A stretch of DNA of 64,000 nt, taken from contig NZ_MKCR01000008.1 in the NCBI RefSeq assembly GCF_001855565.1, positions 58,323 through 122,322 on the forward strand, written 5' to 3'. Below are positions 18,043-26,567 of this stretch, one piece after another (positions within the stretch are counted from its first letter, which is position 1; each line of letters starts with the position of its first letter). Source of the DNA: Chromobacterium amazonense. Lineage in GTDB: Bacteria; Pseudomonadota; Gammaproteobacteria; Burkholderiales; Chromobacteriaceae. The notes beneath the pieces are model-generated. The model did not search any database and was not told where the DNA came from. It was given only the letters and a program-made list of their open reading frames with translations. Both the position numbers and the translations under genes were made by a program.

Positions 18043-18347
18043 TTTTTTCTCTCCGTGGATGGGGTGCAGAGTTTGTGTAATCGGACTTTGGGCAGGGCAT
18101 AAGGGAAGCAGGCTACATTTAATTTCACGAAGAGGTCTGCAGAAGAAAAAGGGGGGGGCTGGCCACTTGTAATTTCATCTGGCTGAGTTGATGAAAATCG
18201 TGGCCTGTCCCTTTTTTAAATAGTTCTGAGTCGTCGGTTGCACGGCAGTGCTAGCTGGTAGCGTTTCAGTGCTGAAAGATTAAACATGGATTGAGTTCTA
18301 ATGTTGGGCATAAATGGTGGTCCTAGATCAACCATTTGATGGACTGT
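18043..18347. other. AT-rich gene-free stretch after treR
   Basis: No gene is evident. The stretch begins the AT-rich island and contains the long imperfect inverted repeat at 18145-18217. Confidence 0.5.
18145..18217. repeat. Long imperfect inverted repeat (REP/terminator-like)
   Basis: Arms of about 30 bases around a 10-base loop. The left arm reads AAAAAGGG...GGCCAC...ATTTCATC; the right arm reads GATGAAAAT.GTGGCC..CCCTTTTTT. The eight-G run is an asymmetric expansion in the left arm. The GTGGCCTGTCCC/TTTTTT end resembles short palindromes associated with REP-type (Y1) transposases in other proteobacteria; that link is from memory. It could also terminate treR. Confidence 0.5.
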
Positions 18348-18737
18348 TTAGGTTTTCCATGCGAGCACCCGATCTTCATATTTAAATACCTCATATGGAG
18401 GTACTTTGCCGTTTAGCATTACTGGCACATTTATTCCACTTCTATCGCTGCCATCTTGTTCAGGTGGCCAAACCATCCAATCTATGTCGTAGTACCACCA
18501 ATTACCCTCGTATTCGCTAGTTCTTTTCAATGCGCAGGAATGGAACTCAGGCTCTGCCCAAGGGTAGTCTTTGAGGATGAGTAATAGAGTAAGTCTAGAT
18601 ATTTCAATTGCTTCACGTGGTGGTAGTGGAGGGTAGTTTTCAGTTTCTTGCCATGAAGGTTCGTTTGCCCCGGCTGAGTTGTCAATTGAAAACTTTAAAA
18701 GCAGCTCTTCTGAATAGTATGAGTATACTTTTGGCAC
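18348..18737 (-). CDS. Hypothetical protein, AT-rich, possibly acquired
   Basis: 129 residues from a GTG with an AAAGGAG site 7 bases upstream. No signal peptide or membrane helix. It is rich in aromatic and acidic residues (EYEGNWWYYDIDWMVW), and its codon use is clearly more AT-rich than its neighbours. I do not recognise it. Size, composition and isolation resemble orphan immunity proteins of polymorphic-toxin loci, but there is no direct evidence for that. Confidence 0.6.
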   Translation of the reverse strand: MPKVYSYYSEELLLKFSIDNSAGANEPSWQETENYPPLPPREAIEISRLTLLLILKDYPWAEPEFHSCALKRTSEYEGNWWYYDIDWMVWPPEQDGSDRSGINVPVMLNGKVPPYEVFKYEDRVLAWKT

Positions 18738-18947
18738 CTAAAACTCCTTTCAGGAACCTAGCGTTGGGGGTAGGGGAAAGTCTGGAGGCGGAAGGTCGGA
18801 AGGCAGCCCTGCTTGATTGATGGGTTAGGTGCTAACATTTGCGTAATACTAAATCTGTATTTCATCGTCAGTTTTGTTTGTACATAGTTTTGGATTGACT
18901 GTGTTAGCCCCGTGTTTCGTATATAGGTGCATGGCATTTGCATTTTA
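18738..18947. other. AT-rich stretch without a supported gene
   Basis: Low-GC sequence between the hypothetical gene and a probable gene remnant. An 80-codon minus frame (18758-19000) exists but has no ribosome site and an improbable composition, so it is not called. Confidence 0.4.
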
Positions 18948-19233
18948 TCAGGCATGCCTTGAAAATGAACTTTGTGCATTTTTCGTTTTTGCAGCGCCAA
19001 TAAGGGGAAAGATCATGATGGCTCTGTATCCTTTTCCTCTGTGCGAATAAAATACATTGTTCCGAGTTATCCGGGTTGGATAAAATGTATAACCCACTTC
19101 ATGCCGTCCATGAGTCCTTCCAATTATCGCATCCCCAGGTTTTGCCTGTAATAAAAACCCTTTCGTGCCAAGCTCGTCAGGCCATGACAGGTCTAATGAA
19201 AGAAGATTGCTATCTTTTTAGATGAACTTTCAT
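18948..19233 (-). pseudogene. Possible frameshifted small gene in the AT-rich island
   Basis: A minus-strand frame runs from 19217 down to a stop at 18948-18950 (89 sense codons) with a protein-like sequence (SWPDELGTKGFLLQAKPGDA, then GRHEVGYTFYPTRI) but no start codon. An in-frame ATG would be available at 19233 if one A were removed from the AAAAA run near 19215-19219. This suggests a gene broken by a homopolymer frameshift. No ribosome site is obvious and no family was recognised. Confidence 0.35.
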
Positions 19234-19572
19234 TTTTCGAGCATTGCTTGAATGACCACCAACTCATGCAAAAACCTAACGTTTTGAGCCACCATGTAGC
19301 GGGGCGGTGGAAGCACACAGGTACGTTGTCGATGCTATGATGCGGAGGGCGGCTTGAACGAATTGTTCGAAGGACTATTCCTCTAATACAATTGTGCCCT
19401 TTCCTGCAGTAGATATTCTTACAAGCTCATCAGTGCTTCGTAGCTCAAGCCCAGTGAATGTGACTCGAGCCCCATGATTGCTTGCGGCAGCAGCAATCCG
19501 GACCAAGTCGTCTGTGCTTCTCAGCGTGGCATCTAGGATGAAACCGCCACCAGCGGCCGCAATGCGCACTAG

Positions 19573-20735
19573 GGAAGGTCTGAACAACCTGCCACGCAAA
19601 CAGAAATGCAATTTCTCGCGGGGGCTTCGGTTGCATTAGACCTACCAATTCTAGATCGCGCGCCATGAGGATGACCGGATGCTTCCGGCCATCCGCCCTT
19701 TCAACTCGCCGCCAGCAAGGCCTTTCGCGCCAGCCAGATGTTGGCCAGCCCAAACAGCGTCATCAGTTGCGCGGTATTCTTCTTCAAGCCGCGGTAGCGT
19801 GTTTTCAGGTAGCCAAACTGCTGCTTGATGACCCGAAACGGATGCTCCACTTTGGCCCGAATCTTGGCTTTGACCATTTCGCCCAGCTGGATCTGCCGGT
19901 CGTCGGCTGAATCGGTCAGCGCTTTGCGCTGGCCGGGCCTCATCGCAATCCACCAACGCACCGCTCGCGATTGGTGTTCGGCTCGCTTGTGCACGCCAGC
20001 AAAGCCGGCGTCGCCAAACACATCGATTTCCTCGCCGTGCAACAACTGATCGACCATCGTGACATCCGCCACATTGGCGGGGGTGCCGGCCACGTGATGC
20101 ACCAAGCCGGACTGGGCGTCGACGCCGATATGGGCCTTCATGCCGAAGTACCACTGATTGCCCTTCTTGGTTTGATGCATGTCCGGATCGCGCTCGCCCT
20201 GAGCGTTTTTGGTGGAGCTGGGCGCGTGGATCAGGGTGGCATCGACGATGGTGCCTTGCTTCAACATCAGCCCTTTGTCGCAGAGATGCTGGTGGATGGC
20301 GGTAAACAGAGCGTGGGTCAGCTGGTGCTTTTCCAGCAGATGGCGGAAGTTCAGCAGGGTGGTTTCGTCCGGGACGGCGTCCAGGGAGAGGCCGGCGAAC
20401 TGGCGCATGGAGGCGATCTCGTACAGGCTTTCTTCCATGGCGGGATCGGACAGGCTGTACCAGTGCTGCAGGCAGTAGACGCGCAGCATGGCGGACAACG
20501 GGTAGGGGCGGCGACCGTTGCCAGGCTTGGGATACACTGGATCGATGACGGCTTCGAGCTGCGCCCAAGGCATGACCTGATCCATCTCTGTCAGAAAGAT
20601 TTCGCGGCGGGTGCGCTTCTTCTTAGCGGCGAGTTCGAGATCGGTGAAGGTCATCTGCTGTCGCATGCTGGCGTCCTGGATCTGACTGAGGGGGAGTCAG
20701 TTTACGGGAAGATTGGAGACTTGTTCAGACCTTCC
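19573..20735 (-). mobile_element. IS5-family insertion sequence (1163 bp)
   Basis: The element is bounded by 15-bp perfect terminal inverted repeats GGAAGGTCTGAACAA. They are flanked by CTAG direct repeats at 19569-19572 and 20736-20739, the palindromic target typical of IS5-type elements. It holds one intact transposase gene on the minus strand and looks recent: ends, target duplication and reading frame are all undamaged. Confidence 0.95.
19701..20666 (-). CDS. IS5-family DDE transposase
   Basis: 321 residues, full length for the IS5 subgroup. N-terminal DUF772-type region (RRPYPLSAMLRVYCLQHWY) and DDE catalytic core: first D in GTIVDATLI, second D in IDVFGDAGF, E in KIRAKVEHPFRVIKQ. No frameshift or truncation, so the element is probably active. 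Confidence 0.95.
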   Translation of the reverse strand: MRQQMTFTDLELAAKKKRTRREIFLTEMDQVMPWAQLEAVIDPVYPKPGNGRRPYPLSAMLRVYCLQHWYSLSDPAMEESLYEIASMRQFAGLSLDAVPDETTLLNFRHLLEKHQLTHALFTAIHQHLCDKGLMLKQGTIVDATLIHAPSSTKNAQGERDPDMHQTKKGNQWYFGMKAHIGVDAQSGLVHHVAGTPANVADVTMVDQLLHGEEIDVFGDAGFAGVHKRAEHQSRAVRWWIAMRPGQRKALTDSADDRQIQLGEMVKAKIRAKVEHPFRVIKQQFGYLKTRYRGLKKNTAQLMTLFGLANIWLARKALLAAS

Positions 20736-21090
20736 CTAGATCATTTGTCGAACGAAGCTCAAAACTCATGTTATGCCCCTCTAAACCTGTAGTTAACCAC
20801 TCGAAAATTTGAATAAAATTTCCATATTTTGGTATGCAAAATTTATGCCGTCAAGATTTCAAAATCAGTATCCCCCTGGTATAGGTTTGATTACTTCGTG
20901 TGGTGCTTAAAACTCGGTGAAACACACCACTGGCGGGGCAGTGTATTTGCTAGAGGTGCTGTCGAGAAAATATCCGTCAGTCAGACGGGAATGGGGTTAG
21001 CGTCACGCATCCCGGATACTGCCATGATGGCTGCGACTTGGCGGAACGCTTGGTTTTGCCGGGACTCCGTCCCACGGCAGATGGTGTTTC

Positions 21091-21134
21091 GTAGGGTGGA
21101 TGCCCCGGAGGGGCGATCCACTGCTGATGGCAGA
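21091..21134. repeat. Palindromic dispersed repeat, copy 1
   Basis: GTAGGGTGGATGCCCC-GGA-GGGGCGATCCAC forms a hairpin. The same architecture occurs at 34261-34343 (GTAGGGCAGATGCCCC...GGGGCGATCTGCC). The arms have compensating base changes between copies, which suggests conserved structure. Confidence 0.6.
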
Positions 21135-21232
21135 ATGGATCGAATGGGTCAGGCCCGGCGCGGAGTCATCCGCCCGGGCCTTTGTCTTGCCGCTGTTGCG
21201 AAATGGCGGCAGTCGGTTTGACTTTTTTCAAA

Positions 21233-21246
21233 CTCGTATAGACGAG
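21233..21246. promoter_or_regulatory. TreR-type operator 1
   Basis: Palindrome CTCGTATAGACGAG, nearly symmetric, of the same class as GntR/HutC TreR operators. It lies about 130 bp before the treP start. Confidence 0.75.
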
Positions 21247-21256
21247 TGTTGACCAT

Positions 21257-21270
21257 CTCGTATGTACGAG
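21257..21270. promoter_or_regulatory. TreR-type operator 2, overlapping a candidate promoter
   Basis: Palindrome CTCGTATGTACGAG, 24 bases centre-to-centre from operator 1. A TTGACC hexamer at 21249-21254 and a TAACTT hexamer at 21272-21277 are 17 bases apart, so repressor bound here would block the promoter. Confidence 0.75.
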
Positions 21271-21374
21271 TTAACTTGCCCTTGATTGCCATGCAGACAA
21301 TCACCACGAACAGGCGGATTTCGGGCATCGTGAATGGGCGTTGACCCGCCGCCGCGACAAAGGGACAGGGAGGG

Positions 21375-22832
21375 ATGATGAGTCACGACTATCAGGCGAT
21401 CGCCGCGCAGATACTGGAAAACATCGGCGGCGCGGGCAATATCCGCCAGGCTGCGCACTGCCTCACCCGGCTGCGCATTTCATTGCGCGACGATACGGTG
21501 GTGCAAGGGGACGCGCTGCGCCAGGTGGCGCTGGTGAAGGGCCATTTCAGCAATGCCGGGGTGTTTCAGATCGTCATCGGCGCCGGCGACGTGGACCGCG
21601 TCTACGCCGAAATGGTGAAGCAGGGCGGCGTGGCGCGCGCCACCATCGCCGACGTCAAGGCCAGCGGCGACGCCAAGCAGAACCGGCTGCAGCAGCTGGT
21701 CAAGGTGTTTTCGGACGTGTTCATGCCCATCTTGCCGGCCATCGTCATCGCCGGCCTGCTGATGGGCGCCAACAATCTCTTGGGCGCCAAGGGCATGTTC
21801 ATCGCGGACAAGAGCCTGCTGGACGCCTATCCGGGCCTGTCCGGCCTGTGGGGGCTGATCAATATGATGGCCAACACCTCTTTCGTGTTTCTGCCGGCGC
21901 TGGTGGGCTGGTCGGCGGCCAAGCGCTTCGGCGGCAGCGAGATTCTCGGCATCGTGTTGGGCCTGCTGCTGGTGCATCCGGACCTGCTGAATGCCTGGAA
22001 TTACGGCAAGGCGGCGGCGGGGCTGGACGGCGCGTCGGTGCCTTATTTCGACCTGTTCGGCCTGCGTATCGAGAAGGTGGGTTACCAGGGCCAGATTCTG
22101 CCCATCCTGGCCGCGGCCTGGGTGATGTGCCGCGTCGAGTTGTGGCTGAAGCCGCGGGTGCCCAACGCGGTGCAGCTCTTGGTGGTGCCCATCGTCACCA
22201 TCGCGGTCAGCGGCTTCCTGGCGCTGGCGGTGATCGGCCCGCTGGCCCGCCACCTGGGCATCGCCGTCACCGACGCGCTGGTTTACGTGTTCAACCTGGC
22301 GCCGTGGCTGGGCGCGGCATTGTTTGGCGCGCTGTACGCGCCGCTGGTGCTGACCGGCATGCACCATATGTTCATCGCGGTGGACCTGCAGCTGATTGCC
22401 AGCCAGGGCGGCACCTTCATCTGGCCGATGATCGCGCTGTCCAATATCGCCCAGGGCAGCGCCGCGCTGGCGATGTTCTGGCTGGCCAGGAACGCCAACG
22501 ACAAGAACATGGCGTCCACCTCGGCGGTATCGGCCTTCTTCGGGATCACCGAGCCGGCGATGTTCGGCGTCAATCTGCGCTACAAGCTGTCGTTCTACGC
22601 GGCGCTCGCCGGCTCCGCCTGCGCGGCGGTGCTGATCAGCCTGGGCCACGTCAAGGCGTCGGCGATCGGCGTGGGCGGTCTGCCGGCCTTCATCTCCATC
22701 ATCCCGCAGCACATCCCGCTGTTCCTGGCGGGCACCGTGACCGCGCTGGCGCTGCCCTTCGGCTTGACCTGGCTGCTGGCGCGCCGCCAGCTGGCCGCTG
22801 CCGCTCAAGGGGAGGCCGCACAAAATGTCTAA
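21375..22832 (+). CDS. treP: Trehalose-specific PTS EIIBC component
   Basis: 485 residues. The N-terminal EIIB domain holds the phosphorylated cysteine in RQAAHCLTRLRI near residue 29. The EIIC domain has about ten hydrophobic helices and the conserved FGITEPAMFGVNLRYK stretch near residue 395. It imports trehalose as trehalose-6-phosphate. No EIIA domain is attached, so phosphate must come from another EIIA, as is known for E. coli TreB. A GGGAGGG site precedes the ATG. It overlaps treC by 8 bases, and two TreR-type operators lie upstream. Confidence 0.93.
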   Translation: MMSHDYQAIAAQILENIGGAGNIRQAAHCLTRLRISLRDDTVVQGDALRQVALVKGHFSNAGVFQIVIGAGDVDRVYAEMVKQGGVARATIADVKASGDAKQNRLQQLVKVFSDVFMPILPAIVIAGLLMGANNLLGAKGMFIADKSLLDAYPGLSGLWGLINMMANTSFVFLPALVGWSAAKRFGGSEILGIVLGLLLVHPDLLNAWNYGKAAAGLDGASVPYFDLFGLRIEKVGYQGQILPILAAAWVMCRVELWLKPRVPNAVQLLVVPIVTIAVSGFLALAVIGPLARHLGIAVTDALVYVFNLAPWLGAALFGALYAPLVLTGMHHMFIAVDLQLIASQGGTFIWPMIALSNIAQGSAALAMFWLARNANDKNMASTSAVSAFFGITEPAMFGVNLRYKLSFYAALAGSACAAVLISLGHVKASAIGVGGLPAFISIIPQHIPLFLAGTVTALALPFGLTWLLARRQLAAAAQGEAAQNV

Positions 22833-24474
22833 GGACATGAAAAAGGCGGTGGTGTACCAAATCTACCCCAAGAGCTTTTGCAGCCACCGCAACCAAGCCG
22901 CTGGCGATCTCCTGGGCGTGGTGGACCGGCTGGACTACCTGGCCTGGCTGGGGGTGGATTACCTGTGGCTGACGCCGTTCTACCGCTCGCCGCAGCGCGA
23001 CAACGGCTACGACGTCAGCGACTACTACCGCATCGACCCGGCCTACGGCAGCATGGAAGACTTCGAGCTGCTGCTGGCCGAGGCCAAGCGCCGCGGCATA
23101 GGCGTGATGCTGGACATCGTGGTCAACCACACCTCCACTGAACATGCCTGGTTCCAAGAGGCGCTGAAGGGCAGGGACAACCCCTATCGCGATTTCTACA
23201 TCTGGCGCGACGCCCCCAACAACTGGCAGTCCAAGTTTGGCGGCAGCGCCTGGGAGAAAGACCCAGCCAGCGGCCAGTACTATCTGCATTTGTTCGACAA
23301 GACCCAGGCCGATCTGAACTGGGACAACCCGGCCGTGCGGCAGGCGGTGTTCGAGATGATGCGCTTCTGGCGCGACAAGGGCGTGGCCGGCTTCCGCCTG
23401 GACGTGATCAACCTGATCTCCAAGGACCCAGCCTTCTCCGAGGACGACAGCGACGGCCGCCACTTCTACACCGACGGCCCGCGCGTGCATGAATACCTGC
23501 AACAGATGCACCGCGAGGTGTTTGCCGGGCATGACTTGCTAACGGTGGGCGAGATGTCGTCCACCTCGCTGGAGCACTGCATCGCCTACAGCCGGCCGGA
23601 CCGGCGCGAGCTGAGCATGACTTTCAACTTCCACCATCTGAAGGTGGATTACCCGGATGGGCAGAAGTGGCGGCCGGGCGAGGTGGACTTCATCGCGCTC
23701 AAGCGCATCCTGTCCGCCTGGCAAACCGGCATGCACGCCGGCGGCGGCTGGAACGCGCTGTTCTGGTGCAACCATGACCAGCCGCGCGCGCTGTCGCGCT
23801 TTGGCGACGATGGCCGCTGGCGGACCGAGTCCGCCAAGATGCTGGCCACCGCGCTGCACGGCCTGCAGGGCACGCCCTATATCTACCAGGGCGAAGAGAT
23901 CGCCATGGCCAATCCCGGCTTCGCCGACATCGGCCAGCTGCGCGACGTGGAAAGCCTCAACGCCTATCGACAGCTGCTGGAAGAGGGCTTGAGCGATGGC
24001 GAGGCGATGGCGGTGATCCGCCAGCGCTCGCGCGACAACGCCCGCACGCCGATGCAGTGGGACGACGGCCCGCACGCCGGCTTCAGCGCGGTGGAGCCCT
24101 GGATAGGCGTGGCGCCGGATGTCGGCAGCGTCAATGTCGCCACCGCCATCGGCGACCCCAACTCCGCCGTGCACCACTACCGCCGCCTGATCCAGCTGCG
24201 CAAGCAGTATCGGGTGTTCGCCGATGGCGATTACCGCTGTCTGACGCCGGATCATTCCAGCCTGTGGGCCTACACCCGCCGTTGCGCTGACGAAATGCTG
24301 CTGGTGATCAGCCACTTCGGCGCCGACAACATCCATTACCTGCCGCCGGCCGATGCGGTGCCGGAAGGGTGGGATTTGGAATTGCTGCTGTCCAACTATC
24401 CGCCGCAGGCCATCGGCCAGCTCAAGCCCTGGCATTCGCTGCTGTACCGCGCGACGCCGCCGGCTTCCCCGTAA
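22825..24474 (+). CDS. treC: Trehalose-6-phosphate hydrolase
   Basis: 549 residues of GH13. It splits trehalose-6-phosphate into glucose and glucose-6-phosphate in the cytoplasm. GH13 signatures: DIVVNHTSTEHAWF, nucleophile Asp in GFRLDVINLI, acid/base Glu in LLTVGEMSS and the third Asp in WCNHDQPRAL. Overlap with treP implies translational coupling. Confidence 0.95.
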   Translation: MSKDMKKAVVYQIYPKSFCSHRNQAAGDLLGVVDRLDYLAWLGVDYLWLTPFYRSPQRDNGYDVSDYYRIDPAYGSMEDFELLLAEAKRRGIGVMLDIVVNHTSTEHAWFQEALKGRDNPYRDFYIWRDAPNNWQSKFGGSAWEKDPASGQYYLHLFDKTQADLNWDNPAVRQAVFEMMRFWRDKGVAGFRLDVINLISKDPAFSEDDSDGRHFYTDGPRVHEYLQQMHREVFAGHDLLTVGEMSSTSLEHCIAYSRPDRRELSMTFNFHHLKVDYPDGQKWRPGEVDFIALKRILSAWQTGMHAGGGWNALFWCNHDQPRALSRFGDDGRWRTESAKMLATALHGLQGTPYIYQGEEIAMANPGFADIGQLRDVESLNAYRQLLEEGLSDGEAMAVIRQRSRDNARTPMQWDDGPHAGFSAVEPWIGVAPDVGSVNVATAIGDPNSAVHHYRRLIQLRKQYRVFADGDYRCLTPDHSSLWAYTRRCADEMLLVISHFGADNIHYLPPADAVPEGWDLELLLSNYPPQAIGQLKPWHSLLYRATPPASP

Positions 24475-24572
24475 CGCTTTCCTAAAGCCTTGCCCCGCCA
24501 TGCCAGCCATCAGGCCGGCAGGGCGGCGCTTTGCCCGCGCGCGCGGGCCTTCATCCACACAAGGAGACGATA

Positions 24573-25829
24573 ATGAGGACAAAAACGATCAATTGGTTAT
24601 GGATCTTGCTGCCGCTGGCCTGGCATATCCAGGCGCGGGCCGACGCCGCGCCGGCGCCGCAGCTCAGCGCCGAGCAGTTGAGCGGCGCGGTGAAAAAGGC
24701 GCTGGACGAAATGGGCTTCCAGTTCGACGGCTATCTGCGCAGCGGCTTCTACGCCAGCGCCGGCGACAATCTGCCCAAGGGCCAGTACCAGCTGGGCGGC
24801 GACTTGCAGCATTACCGCCTGGGCAACGAGGGCGATACCTATATCGAGTTCGGCGTCGGCAAGAAATGGACGCTGGGCAACGGCGTGAGCTGGGGCGCTT
24901 ACGTGATGCCCACCATCTATAACGGCAAGACCAGCGCGTCTCAGGTGTACGGCTACATCAGCGGGCTGGAATTCGCGCCCAACCTGACCTTGTGGGCCGG
25001 CCAGCGTTACCACCGCATCCAGGACATCCATATTTTGGACAACTGGCTGATGCAGGACGGCGACAACTACGGCGCCGGCGTGGATGGCATCGCCGTGGGC
25101 CAGGCTAAATTCAACGTGTCCGTTTCCTCGTCCGGCAGCTACGCCAATGACAACGCCTCGCTCAACAACGCGCGCCGCGCCAACTTTCAGCTGACCGGCA
25201 TAGCAACCAATCCCGGCGGCAAGCTGACGCTGACCGGCGCGGCGATAGGCGGCGATTTCGCCATCGGCAAGCCCGGCGCGGCGCTGGGCCTATTGCACAA
25301 CCAGAAGGACTTTCTGGCCCAAGGCCTCAACAACTCGCTGTTCCTGCAGACTTCCACCGGCCATGCCTCGCTGTCTGGCCAGTTTTACAACCTCGACAAC
25401 AACGGCGCGGCGCAAGCCGGCGCGCGGCAGAGCCGCATCGCCGATGTGCTGGACTGGCAGCGCGGCCGCTTTGGCGGCCAGGCGCTGCTGGGTTGGCAGA
25501 CGGTGGCGCCGGACAACGCGGCCAAATACCGCGACGTCACGCTGGGCGGGCGCTTGTCCTACGGCGTGGCGGCCAACGTCAAGCTGCTGACCGAGATCGG
25601 CCTGACCAGCCGCGACACGGACAATCAGCCGCTGCAGCGGCTGAACAAGGCGACGCTGGCGGTGGCTTTTTCGCCGAATACCGACTTCTGGACTCGTCCC
25701 GAGCTGCGGGTGTACGCCAGCCATTTCACCTGGAACGACGCGGCGGCGCAGGCCAATCTGAGCGGCTTTGCCGTGGGCGGCCGCACCCACGCTGCGACGG
25801 TGGGCGTGCAGATCGAAGCCTGGTGGTGA
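24573..25829 (+). CDS. LamB-type maltoporin-like carbohydrate porin
   Basis: 418 residues from the ATG at 24573 with an AAGGAG site. A signal peptide (to about ARADA) is followed by an outer-membrane barrel. GFQFDGYLRSGFYAS and GRYHRIQD-like GQRYHRIQDIHILD match the LamB family, and the protein ends in aromatic EAWW, as expected for barrel assembly. Lying directly after treC, it most likely admits trehalose through the outer membrane. Confidence 0.88.
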   Translation: MRTKTINWLWILLPLAWHIQARADAAPAPQLSAEQLSGAVKKALDEMGFQFDGYLRSGFYASAGDNLPKGQYQLGGDLQHYRLGNEGDTYIEFGVGKKWTLGNGVSWGAYVMPTIYNGKTSASQVYGYISGLEFAPNLTLWAGQRYHRIQDIHILDNWLMQDGDNYGAGVDGIAVGQAKFNVSVSSSGSYANDNASLNNARRANFQLTGIATNPGGKLTLTGAAIGGDFAIGKPGAALGLLHNQKDFLAQGLNNSLFLQTSTGHASLSGQFYNLDNNGAAQAGARQSRIADVLDWQRGRFGGQALLGWQTVAPDNAAKYRDVTLGGRLSYGVAANVKLLTEIGLTSRDTDNQPLQRLNKATLAVAFSPNTDFWTRPELRVYASHFTWNDAAAQANLSGFAVGGRTHAATVGVQIEAWW

Positions 25830-25854
25830 GCTGGTCGGCATCCTGAAGTTTTTG

Positions 25855-25892
25855 CAGTGCCGCGGCGAAAGTTGCGGCACTTTGCGTTTTTG
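25855..25892 (+). terminator. Terminator of the trehalose operon
   Basis: Stem AGTGCCGC/GCGGCACT with a 10-base loop, followed by TTTGCGTTTTT, 26 bases after the porin stop. Confidence 0.85.
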
Positions 25893-25933
25893 CGGCAGTC
25901 TGAAGCCGATACGGTTTCGTGTTGGGAGAGGGT

Positions 25934-26398
25934 ATGAGGTGGCTTCTGCTTGGCGGCATGCTGGCCGCGTGTCTGTGCGCGGGCTTGGCTTCGGCTGATG
26001 GCGTGGCCGCGCCCGCGCCTGCGCCGGCCGCGGCGAATGGCGTCCGCTTGGAGTGCCTGCCGTCCGGCGACGCGGTGGGCGGTTGGCGCGATTGGGTGGC
26101 TACCCGCCTGGCCTTGCGCGGACTGGAAGAGAACCCGCGCGGCCCGTGGCGGCTGTGTTTCACCGAAAGCCAGGACCAGCAATGGGTGACGCAGCCTACA
26201 GACTGGCGCTACGACGGCTATTGGCGCGATCCGCCTTATCGTCTGGAAACCTGGCCGGTGCTGAACCTGGCGGTGCGCTCGGCGGACGGCGCCGTGGTGT
26301 GGAGCGGCCGCGAACGGCTGGGAAGCGGAGACAGTTCGCGCGAGCGGCTGGAGGCGGCGGCGCGCCGTCTGCTGGACCGGATGTCGCTTCCTGGGTAA
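25934..26398 (+). CDS. Small exported hypothetical protein, possible lipoprotein
   Basis: 154 residues. The short hydrophobic N-terminus contains a LAAC lipobox-like site at residues 10-13 and an alternative signal-peptidase I site near ASA. The mature part has QWVTQPTDWRYDGYWRDPP and a VVWSGRERL strand, similar in pattern to small DUF4136-type envelope proteins. Function unknown. GAGAGGG site upstream of the ATG. Confidence 0.6.
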   Translation: MRWLLLGGMLAACLCAGLASADGVAAPAPAPAAANGVRLECLPSGDAVGGWRDWVATRLALRGLEENPRGPWRLCFTESQDQQWVTQPTDWRYDGYWRDPPYRLETWPVLNLAVRSADGAVVWSGRERLGSGDSSRERLEAAARRLLDRMSLPG

Positions 26399-26567
26399 TA
26401 AAAATTTAATGAATGCTGAATGGCTTGATTCTGGCCATTGCTGTTTTCCCGTATTGTGGCGATAGGCCCCTGCTGTAGTATCGAAAGCCTTCGTTGACAT
26501 GGCCTGCGCATAGACAGGCCAGCGGCGGAGGGGCAAATCAGATCACTTTACAGCCTAATCCGAGCAT

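Larger units (their letters stand above)
19375..20769 (-). pseudogene. Small three-repeat protein gene interrupted by an IS5-family element
   Basis: The 5' part (20736-20769, ATG at 20769, GAGGGG site upstream) and the 3' part (19375-19572) are separated by the insertion sequence. Removing the element and one copy of the CTAG target duplication joins the two parts in frame into a 75-residue protein. It consists of three copies of a ~24-residue repeat: LRSTNDLVRIAAAGG, LRSTDDLVRIAAAAS and LRSTDELVRISTAG. The regular LRSTxxLVRI spacing suggests a small beta/alpha solenoid. I know no function for it. The neighbourhood is AT-rich and contains other small unrecognised genes. Confidence 0.8.
20770..21374. 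other. Gene-free region upstream of treP
   Basis: The first ~130 bases are AT-rich and hold the presumed promoter of the interrupted repeat gene. Then comes a palindromic repeat at 21091-21134, a GGCCCGGCG/CGCCCGGGCC hairpin followed by TTTG near 21150-21183, and the two TreR-type operators at 21233-21270. A 130-codon plus frame at 20829 is not convincing. Confidence 0.5.

Noticed and set aside
18758..19000. 80-codon minus frame in the AT-rich island
   Set aside because: No ribosome site and an improbable sequence; it overlaps the better-supported frame of the 18948-19233 remnant.
18800..19330. Integron attC-like motifs (GTTAG..CTAAC and CCTAACGTT) in the AT-rich island
   Set aside because: The half-sites are isolated and do not assemble into a full attC structure, and there is no integrase.
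20829..21221. 130-codon plus frame before treP
   Set aside because: No ribosome site, and it runs through a palindromic repeat and a terminator-like hairpin; composition changes midway.
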